Origin: an uncultured Bacteroidota bacterium
GTDB taxonomy: Bacteria; Bacteroidota; Bacteroidia; Flavobacteriales; Flavobacteriaceae
Assembly: GCA_902517245.1 (NCBI GenBank)
Contig: CABYBK010000004.1
Span: forward strand, 1 to 50,707
Direction: 5' to 3'
Length of the DNA: 50,707 bases
Shown here piece after piece: positions 44,771 to 50,707 of this stretch (positions within the stretch are counted from its first letter, which is position 1; the number at the start of each line of letters is the position of its first letter). Under the pieces are notes generated by a model. It was not told where the DNA came from. It was given only the letters and a program-made list of their open reading frames with translations, and ran no database searches. The position numbers and the translations under genes were made by a program.

Positions 44771-44992
44771 TTAAAAAAGTTGTTCTAAGACTTTTTTTCC
44801 TTTTTTAATTTCATCCTCGTGAAGATATACTTCTTGTAATAGTGGAGTGGGAGTGCCGAAACCTGCCAAACGGGCTGATTCGCCTTGATCTTTAATTATA
44901 GGATTAATATTCTCTGAATTTAATGCATTTGTCAAGGCTAAAACAAGTATCTGTGACCCTTTGTACAAAAGATGATATTTTTTTTGTGTCAC
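44771..44992 (-). CDS. DUF2007-like small protein
   Basis: The 73-residue protein resembles the DUF2007 (putative signal-transducing) domain: a strand/helix start (LLYKGSQILVLALTNALNSENI), then PIIKDQGESARLAGFG and a C-terminal VYLHEDEIKKGKKVLEQLF. The fold is ferredoxin/GlnB-like in related proteins; function unknown. The start is a GTG. It lies 10 nt after the stop of the 226-residue gene and is probably cotranscribed with it. Confidence 0.78.
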   Translation of the reverse strand: MTQKKYHLLYKGSQILVLALTNALNSENINPIIKDQGESARLAGFGTPTPLLQEVYLHEDEIKKGKKVLEQLF

Positions 44993-45002
44993 ATTAATTG
45001 CT

Positions 45003-45683
45003 TTAAGTTTTATTGTAGCGATTATTCCAAATTGCTGGATTAAAGTTTTTTCCTAATGCAAAGCCAAAATAAATAACAACAGACGCAATAGCTTTGAAAA
45101 TGAAAAATAAAAGCATCCAATAAGTAGAAACATCTGGAGTTCTAGTAAAAAAAGTAATTGGAGTTAACTCAGTAACTACAAGGCTAAAAATAAAAATTGA
45201 AATTAATAAATTCCAAATATTTTTAAATGGCCACATAAAAATCTTTCGCATCGGGCTTAAATCATTACCCCATTTATGAACTAAATAGAAGTAATCGTTA
45301 CCTAAGGGAACGAAAAGGAGAGGATCATCAGTTTTTTTTAAACGAAATAATATAGAAGGGGCCATTACTTTATATTCACCAAGTTTTGTGTCGTGGAGGT
45401 TTTCAATTCTATCTATTTCTTTAATGGCTTCCTCGGGTAAATCATTTTTAAAATATTTAATATCTAAAAAACGTAAACGATAATCAATACAAATTTTCTT
45501 AATATGATCAAGATGAAATATTTTTTGCTTATTTAATAGATCAAGATCAAAGTTATTTAGACGTTTTATTCCTAAATCCTTAATAATTTGATTTATTTGA
45601 TCCTGAGTATCTTTTATAGATAATCCTCGAACCTTACATAAGGCATCTTCAATATTAGTTCTTTTTAATAGTCTCACTTTCAT
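45003..45683 (-). CDS. Membrane protein of unknown function (226 aa)
   Basis: The 226-residue protein has a charged, helical N-terminal two-thirds (about 1-155) without a signal peptide, then two membrane helices (about 158-175 and 188-210) and a short tail ending NPAIWNNRYNKT. An internal motif, YLVHKWGNDLSPMRKIFMWPFKN near 140, looks membrane-adjacent. The soluble part should face the cytosol. I do not recognise a named family. It pairs with the DUF2007-like gene downstream. Confidence 0.75.
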   Translation of the reverse strand: MKVRLLKRTNIEDALCKVRGLSIKDTQDQINQIIKDLGIKRLNNFDLDLLNKQKIFHLDHIKKICIDYRLRFLDIKYFKNDLPEEAIKEIDRIENLHDTKLGEYKVMAPSILFRLKKTDDPLLFVPLGNDYFYLVHKWGNDLSPMRKIFMWPFKNIWNLLISIFIFSLVVTELTPITFFTRTPDVSTYWMLLFFIFKAIASVVIYFGFALGKNFNPAIWNNRYNKT

Positions 45684-45703
45684 TTTTCCTTTTCATTTTA
45701 GAA

Positions 45704-45711
45704 CAAAAATA
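45704..45711 (-). promoter_or_regulatory. Promoter -7 element of the 226-residue membrane protein gene
   Basis: TATTTTTG on the minus strand, about 20 nt before the ATG at 45683; predicted leader about 15 nt. Confidence 0.4.
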
Positions 45712-45741
45712 TAAATAATTCGATAAAATTTTAATAAATTT

Positions 45742-48150
45742 TTAGCGTAATTCTGCATCAAACTCTTTGATAAAGTTTCCTTTTAATTTTTCCATTATTT
45801 TATCGATATGTTTATCAGTTAGGGTCTTATTTTGATCTTGGAAAGTAAATGTTATTCCATAGGATTTTTTCCCCTTTGGTAGCTTTTTGTCTTCAAATAC
45901 ATCGAATAGTTGAACAGATTTAAGAATTTTACGCTCGGTTTTGTAGGAAATATTTTCCAAGGATTCAAAAGATACTTCTTTATCTATTAATAATGCAAAG
46001 TCACGTTTCATAACAGGAAATCTTGGTACATCCTTATATTTTAGCGGACTTAAAAAAGCTTTTTCAGTAATTTTATTCCAGTCTAAGTCTGCAATATATA
46101 TATCTTCATCTATATTATAAGTTTCCTTTAGTTTTTTTGAAATTAGACCAAAATATCCGTAAGATTTTTTTCGATGAATCAATTCAAAAGCAATATCAAA
46201 ATTAGGATGATTGGTTTCATCAAAATTTAAATTATCATAGCCTAGTGAGTGAAATAGATCAATTAGGACACCTTTTCCATAGAAAAAAAGATTAGGTGGA
46301 TTTTTTAAATCCCAATGAGAATTTAATGATAAGCCAACTAAAGATAACGTCAAGCGCTTTGACTCATGATAATTGTTATCCTTAACGCCGTAAATATTAC
46401 CAAATTCATATAATTTAAGATCCTTGTTTTGACGATTTAAATTGAAAGCAATAACCTGTAAAGCATTTATTGTTAGGGATTGACGCATAATAGACAATTC
46501 TTTGCCCAGGGGATTTAAAATTTTAACAGGATTATAAAAATCACCACTAGCATTTGGATTAGTAAGAGAATTATTTATAGTCTCTATAAAACCCTGACCA
46601 TTTAATTTGTTAGCTATCGTTGATTCTAATTTGTGAAGACTTTTCCACTGATATGCTGGGCTTGCTTCATATTTCAAGGGAACATCTAATATTTTATTGT
46701 AGCCATAAATACGCAATATCTCTTCAATTACGTCCGCTGGGCGAGTTACATCAACTCTGTATCTGGGAATTGTAATTCCAATGCCTGATTCTGATACACT
46801 ATTTATTTCAATTTCTAATGCATTCAAAATTGCATTTAATTTTTTTTCGTCAATTTCTTGACCGATTGTTTTATTTAATTCTGTGTATGAAAGGAATATT
46901 TTAGAAGGCTCTTCAAGAGGTCTAGTTACTTCTTGTATATCACTTGAAATTATTCCACCAGCAAGATCTCTAATCAAAATAGCTGCTCGCTTTAAGGCAT
47001 AAACCCCAATTTCAGGATCAATACCTCTTTCAAATCTAAAGGAGGCATCAGTATTTAATCCATGTCTTTTTGCTGTCTTACGAATACTAATAGGATCAAA
47101 ATATGCACTTTCGATAAAGACATTAGTTGTTTGGTCCTCAACTCCTGAATCAATACCACCAAAAATACCTGCAATACAATGTGCCTTTTTGTTATCACAT
47201 ATCATCAAATCTTCTTGATTCAATTCACGTTTATTACCGTCAAGGGTTACAAAAGTTGTCTTTGAGGAACATGTTTTAACAATAATGTCTCCATTTATCT
47301 TATCCGCATCAAAAGCATGGAGAGGTTGTCCAATTTCATGTAGTAAATAATTTGTTACATCAACTACGTTATTTTTCGGAGTAATTCCGATAGCTTTTAA
47401 ACGGTTTTGAATCCACTGAGGCGAGGGACTAATTTTAACATTTGTTATGGTGATTCCGTGATATTGAGGACAACGATGTTCATCTTCTACTTTTATGGAT
47501 ATTGTACTTTGAGTATTATCAACGTGAAATGACGAGGTTTCAGGTAAATTCCATTCATTAGGTATATCATTTAAAATACAGGCTGCCCTTAAATCTCTAG
47601 CTACGCCCATATGACTCATGGCATCAGCTCTATTAGGAGTTAGACCAATATCAAAAATTACATCTTCTTCAATATTAAAAATAGAAGCTCCAGCTTCTCC
47701 AATTTTACAATCTTTATCTAATACTAAAATTCCGTCATGGTTATTGCTAAGACCTAGTTCATCTTCAGCACAAATCATACCTTCACTAATTTCACCTCTA
47801 ATTTTTCCTTTTGAAATTTTCAATGAAGTACCGTTAAACATATTGAGTGTTGTTCCAATTGTTGCTACTAAGACTTTTTGGCCTTTTGCTACATTAGGTG
47901 CTCCACAGACGATGCTTAGATTTGTATCACCACCAATATCCACTTTGGTTACCTTTAAACGATCAGCATTCGGATGCTTACCGCAATTTATAACTTTTCC
48001 TACAACAACGCCTTTAAGTCCACCCTTTATACTTTCATAAGTTTCAATATTTTCAACCTCTAAGCCTAAATTTGTAAGTAAAATAGAAATCTCATTTACG
48101 GGTATGTCAATTTTAATAAATTGCCTCAACCAATTATGTGATATTTTCAA
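45742..48150 (-). CDS. pheT: Phenylalanyl-tRNA synthetase beta subunit (PheT)
   Basis: PheT pairs with PheS to charge tRNA-Phe and contributes editing and tRNA binding. In 802 residues it has the N-terminal tRNA-binding OB domain (KVINCGKHPNADRLKVTKVDIG near 52, CGAPNVAKGQKV), the B3/B4 editing region (PQYHGITITNV, NVVDVTNYLLHEIGQPLHAFDADK), GLNTDASFRFERGIDPE near 370, the B5 domain (IPRYRVDVTRPADVIEEILRIYGY) and a C-terminal FDX-ACB domain (PRFPVMKRDFALLIDKEV). Complete and of standard length; pheS is not in the window. Confidence 0.97.
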   Translation of the reverse strand: MKISHNWLRQFIKIDIPVNEISILLTNLGLEVENIETYESIKGGLKGVVVGKVINCGKHPNADRLKVTKVDIGGDTNLSIVCGAPNVAKGQKVLVATIGTTLNMFNGTSLKISKGKIRGEISEGMICAEDELGLSNNHDGILVLDKDCKIGEAGASIFNIEEDVIFDIGLTPNRADAMSHMGVARDLRAACILNDIPNEWNLPETSSFHVDNTQSTISIKVEDEHRCPQYHGITITNVKISPSPQWIQNRLKAIGITPKNNVVDVTNYLLHEIGQPLHAFDADKINGDIIVKTCSSKTTFVTLDGNKRELNQEDLMICDNKKAHCIAGIFGGIDSGVEDQTTNVFIESAYFDPISIRKTAKRHGLNTDASFRFERGIDPEIGVYALKRAAILIRDLAGGIISSDIQEVTRPLEEPSKIFLSYTELNKTIGQEIDEKKLNAILNALEIEINSVSESGIGITIPRYRVDVTRPADVIEEILRIYGYNKILDVPLKYEASPAYQWKSLHKLESTIANKLNGQGFIETINNSLTNPNASGDFYNPVKILNPLGKELSIMRQSLTINALQVIAFNLNRQNKDLKLYEFGNIYGVKDNNYHESKRLTLSLVGLSLNSHWDLKNPPNLFFYGKGVLIDLFHSLGYDNLNFDETNHPNFDIAFELIHRKKSYGYFGLISKKLKETYNIDEDIYIADLDWNKITEKAFLSPLKYKDVPRFPVMKRDFALLIDKEVSFESLENISYKTERKILKSVQLFDVFEDKKLPKGKKSYGITFTFQDQNKTLTDKHIDKIMEKLKGNFIKEFDAELR

Positions 48151-48178
48151 AGGAAATAGATTTTTAATTTAATATCAA

Positions 48179-48186
48179 CAAATATA
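48179..48186 (-). promoter_or_regulatory. Promoter -7 element of pheT
   Basis: TATATTTG on the minus strand, 28 nt before the ATG at 48150; predicted leader about 22 nt. No attenuator-like hairpin or Phe-rich leader peptide is visible. Confidence 0.45.
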
Positions 48187-48205
48187 AGAATCTCTTTGTG
48201 CATAT

Positions 48206-50305
48206 TTAACTTATGAAATTCCAAATATTAGATTCGATATTAATGGTTGAAAGAGTCCTCTTAATAATCTGATTTTCAGCTTTTTCAAGATTAGGGTCTT
48301 TTTTGAGGATTTGATTTGCAGTATCGCGAGCAACTTTAAGTAATTTATTGTCTTTTATAATATCGGCAATTTTTAATTTTAAAATCCCACTTTGCTGTGT
48401 ACCCATCAAATTGCCAGGACCACGAAGACGTAAATCGACTTCTGCGATCTCAAATCCATCATTGGTTTTTACCATTGTTTCTAATCTGGTTTTTCCTTCT
48501 TGTGATATTTTAGTTCCGCTCATTAGTATACAATAGCTTTGGTCCGATCCACGGCCAACACGACCACGTAATTGATGTAATTGCGATAATCCAAATCTCT
48601 CAGCACTTTCAATTACCATTACTGATGCGTTAGGTACATTAACGCCAACCTCAATTACTGTTGTGGCAACCATAATTTGTGTTTTACCTTCTACAAAGCG
48701 TTTCATTTCAAAAGATTTATTTTCAGGTTTCATCTGTCCATGAACTATACTTATTTGATATTCTGGCTGAGGAAAACTCCTTGATATACTATCATATCCA
48801 TCCATTAGATCTTTATAATCTAACTTTTCTGATTCTTTAATTAGAGGGTATACCATGTAAATCTGACGTCCTAACTTTATTTGTTCTTTGACAAAAGCAA
48901 ATACACCCAAACGTTTTTTATCATTTCTATGAGATGTTTTAACAGGTCTTCGTCCTGGTGGAAGACTGTCAATAACAGAAACATCTAAATCACCATAAAT
49001 ACTCATTGCTAGTGTTCTTGGTATTGGAGTTGCTGTCATTACCAATATATGTGGTGGTATTTTATTTTTTACCCATAATTTAGCTCGTTGTGCAACCCCA
49101 AATCGATGTTGTTCGTCGATTATAGATAGCCCCAGGTTTTTGAATTTTACCTTTTCTTCCAATACCGCATGCGTTCCAACTAAGATGCTTAGTTCTCCTG
49201 ATTCTAATTCATGATGAATTATTTTACGATCTTTCAACTTGGTACTTCCTGTTAATAGTTTAATTTTTATATGACTACCGTCTAATAGTTCAATGATTGA
49301 TTGATAGTGTTGTTTTGCCAAAATCTCAGTAGGAGCAACTAAAGAAGTTTGAAAACCATTATCAATTGCAATTAACATAATTAATAATGCTACTATTGTT
49401 TTGCCTGAACCTACGTCCCCCTGAAGTAAACGATTCATTTGTCTGCCAGAACCCAAGTCATTCCTGATCTCTTTTATTACTCGTTTTTGAGCATCTGTCA
49501 AATTAAAGGGAAGGTGCTCTTTAAAAAAAATGTTAAAAGCACTTCCAACTTTAGAGAAAACAAACCCTCGAATTTTTTTTTTGCGTTGTAAATTCTTCAA
49601 AAGTAATTGAAGTTGCATGTAAAAGAATTCTTCAAATTTGAGTCTTGATTCAGCATTAACTAAATCTTTATGTGAATTTGGATAATGAATTTCTTTTAAG
49701 GCTTTTGATTTTGCAATAAACTTATAATGATCTATGATATATATTGGAAGAGTTTCTTTAAATGCTTCACCGGCTTTTTCAATCAAATGTGTCATTAATT
49801 TTTGGATTACTCGCTGAGAAATACCTTTATTAATAAGTTTCTCTGTGGATGGATAAATAGGATAAAAATCAGCCCTTAATTTATTTTGAAAATTAATTTC
49901 TAAATCCATTTCAGGATGTGCCATATTAGCGCGTCCACCAAACCAATTTAATCGACCAAATATTACATAATCTTGATTCAATTTTAAACTATCACGAATC
50001 CATTTTAAGCCACGAAACCAAACTAATTCCATAACTCCAGTTTCATCCTCAAACTTAGCGATCATGCGTTTCCCCCTCTTTTGACTTACATATTCAATAC
50101 TTGTAATTTTCCCTTTAATTTGAACCTCTGAATTATTTTGTGGAAGTTTATTAATACTATGGAATTGGCTACGGTCAATGTATCGGTTTGGAAAGAAGTG
50201 GAGTAAGTCTTGAAATGTTTTAATATTTAATTCTTCATTCAATAGACGTGCCCTTTCTGGACCTACACCTTTTAAAAATTCAATTGCAGTTTGACCTCCA
50301 CCCAT
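48206..50305 (-). CDS. recG: ATP-dependent DNA helicase RecG
   Basis: RecG regresses stalled replication forks and branch-migrates Holliday junctions. The 699-residue protein has the N-terminal wedge/OB region (about 55-160; KGKITSIEYV, FEDETGVMELVWFRG), motif I GDVGSGKT near 295, the DEQH box IIDEQHRFGVAQR near 395, motif III MTATPIPRTLAM near 425, motif V TTVIEVGVNVPNA near 550 and motif VI QLRGRVGRG near 580. The length matches E. coli RecG (693). Confidence 0.97.
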   Translation of the reverse strand: MGGGQTAIEFLKGVGPERARLLNEELNIKTFQDLLHFFPNRYIDRSQFHSINKLPQNNSEVQIKGKITSIEYVSQKRGKRMIAKFEDETGVMELVWFRGLKWIRDSLKLNQDYVIFGRLNWFGGRANMAHPEMDLEINFQNKLRADFYPIYPSTEKLINKGISQRVIQKLMTHLIEKAGEAFKETLPIYIIDHYKFIAKSKALKEIHYPNSHKDLVNAESRLKFEEFFYMQLQLLLKNLQRKKKIRGFVFSKVGSAFNIFFKEHLPFNLTDAQKRVIKEIRNDLGSGRQMNRLLQGDVGSGKTIVALLIMLIAIDNGFQTSLVAPTEILAKQHYQSIIELLDGSHIKIKLLTGSTKLKDRKIIHHELESGELSILVGTHAVLEEKVKFKNLGLSIIDEQHRFGVAQRAKLWVKNKIPPHILVMTATPIPRTLAMSIYGDLDVSVIDSLPPGRRPVKTSHRNDKKRLGVFAFVKEQIKLGRQIYMVYPLIKESEKLDYKDLMDGYDSISRSFPQPEYQISIVHGQMKPENKSFEMKRFVEGKTQIMVATTVIEVGVNVPNASVMVIESAERFGLSQLHQLRGRVGRGSDQSYCILMSGTKISQEGKTRLETMVKTNDGFEIAEVDLRLRGPGNLMGTQQSGILKLKIADIIKDNKLLKVARDTANQILKKDPNLEKAENQIIKRTLSTINIESNIWNFIS

Positions 50306-50368
50306 TCTTATAGATTTACATCAGAAATTAGATTATTTAATTTATGTGTTTTAAATATTAATACTAAA

Positions 50369-50707
50369 TCAATTTAAATAATCTAAACTCAGATTAACCA
50401 TTGCCTTAACTCCATAGATAAGACCAGCATCATCTATCATAAATTCTGGGGTATGGTGTGAAGGCGCATTCTCTGATTTATTTCCTTGAATAAGACCACC
50501 TAAATAAAAATAAAATCCAGGAATTTTTTCTTGAAAAGCCGAAAAGTCTTCAGCTAAGGTCACAGCATTTACTTCAACAACCTGCTTTTCTCCGAGTGCT
50601 TTTTTAAGACTTGATACAGCAAATCGAGTAAGTTCTGGATCATTATAAGTAAGAGCAGCAGACTCAGTTATATCGACACTTGCAGTTCCACCATAAGCCA
50701 TCGCTAT
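50369..50707 (-). CDS. M20 family amidohydrolase/metallopeptidase, C-terminal fragment
   Basis: The gene starts beyond the right edge; the frame is open to 50707. The 112 visible residues show the C-terminal catalytic part of an M20 amidohydrolase (the hippurate-hydrolase/IAA-amino-acid-hydrolase-like group): LAEDFSAFQEKIPGFYFYLGG and the zinc-ligand region APSHHTPEFMIDDAGL. These enzymes cleave N-acyl amino acids. The N-terminal HxD and most metal ligands are outside the window. About 60 AT-rich bases separate it from recG. Confidence 0.88.
   Translation of the reverse strand: MAMAYGGTASVDITESAALTYNDPELTRFAVSSLKKALGEKQVVEVNAVTLAEDFSAFQEKIPGFYFYLGGLIQGNKSENAPSHHTPEFMIDDAGLIYGVKAMVNLSLDYLN

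Overview
The window looks like a core chromosomal segment of a low-GC, gene-dense member of the Bacteroidota, most likely a flavobacterium (possibly marine). Reasons: housekeeping genes of recognisably flavobacterial type (Bacteroidota-type PEP carboxylase, the topoisomerase IV pair, short cysteine-free Nth, a small SRP RNA), almost no Shine-Dalgarno sequences, and repeated promoter elements of the Bacteroidota form TTTG/TTG - about 20 nt - TAnnTTTG. I see no tRNA or rRNA, CRISPR array, insertion sequence, prophage or attachment site. No stretch without a gene exceeds about 260 bp. Coordinates of short sites were read by eye and may be off by a base.

Layout. 1-5.8 kb: end of a polysaccharide flippase, uvrA, an ECF-like sigma factor followed by an unlisted 47-residue ORF, nth and bcp. 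5.8-9.1 kb: a 477-residue protein of unknown function, an MBL-fold hydrolase, a small membrane-anchored protein and an esterase. 9.1-15.5 kb: a leftward run of lolD-like ATPase, TIGR02757 protein, Nramp-like transporter, pxpA-pxpB-pxpC (5-oxoprolinase), then a dihydroorotase-like gene with its own promoter element and an esterase. 15.6-16.7 kb: msrA without a normal start codon, then folE. 16.7-21.5 kb: serC-serA-DUF6787, acyl-CoA reductase, dicluster ferredoxin, YdjC/ChbG deacetylase. 21.5-29.2 kb: ychF, a Dabb protein, parE-parC, and a leftward XRE regulator-lipoprotein-TerC cluster.

29.2-38.2 kb: an intergenic region with three TACAnnTGTA palindromes, an M14 carboxypeptidase-like protein, an Lrp/AsnC regulator, PEP carboxylase, aroB, smpB, glyA, a hotdog thioesterase and a glutaminyl cyclase lipoprotein. 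38.2-42.9 kb: the 4.5S-type SRP RNA with a clear promoter, an SDR, a transaldolase-type aldolase, a thioredoxin-fold lipoprotein without CxxC, and an ABC-F ATPase with a degenerate second half. 43-50.7 kb: an SSS-family symporter, a DUF2007-like protein, an unknown membrane protein, pheT, recG and the end of an M20 peptidase.

How genes work together: serC, serA and glyA cover most of serine and one-carbon synthesis (serB is not in the window); aroB and PEP carboxylase feed aromatic and C4 metabolism; uvrA, nth and recG serve DNA repair; msrA and bcp serve oxidative defence; PxpABC with the Nramp-fold neighbour looks like a 5-oxoproline salvage module. I do not see a self-evident new defence or mobile system. 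The best candidates for something new are the Nramp-fold protein lacking its metal ligands inside the pxp operon, promoter elements placed so that mRNAs would be leaderless, the palindromic operator cluster beside the XRE regulator, the 47-residue ORF behind the sigma factor, and several enzymes that have lost canonical active-site or cofactor residues.
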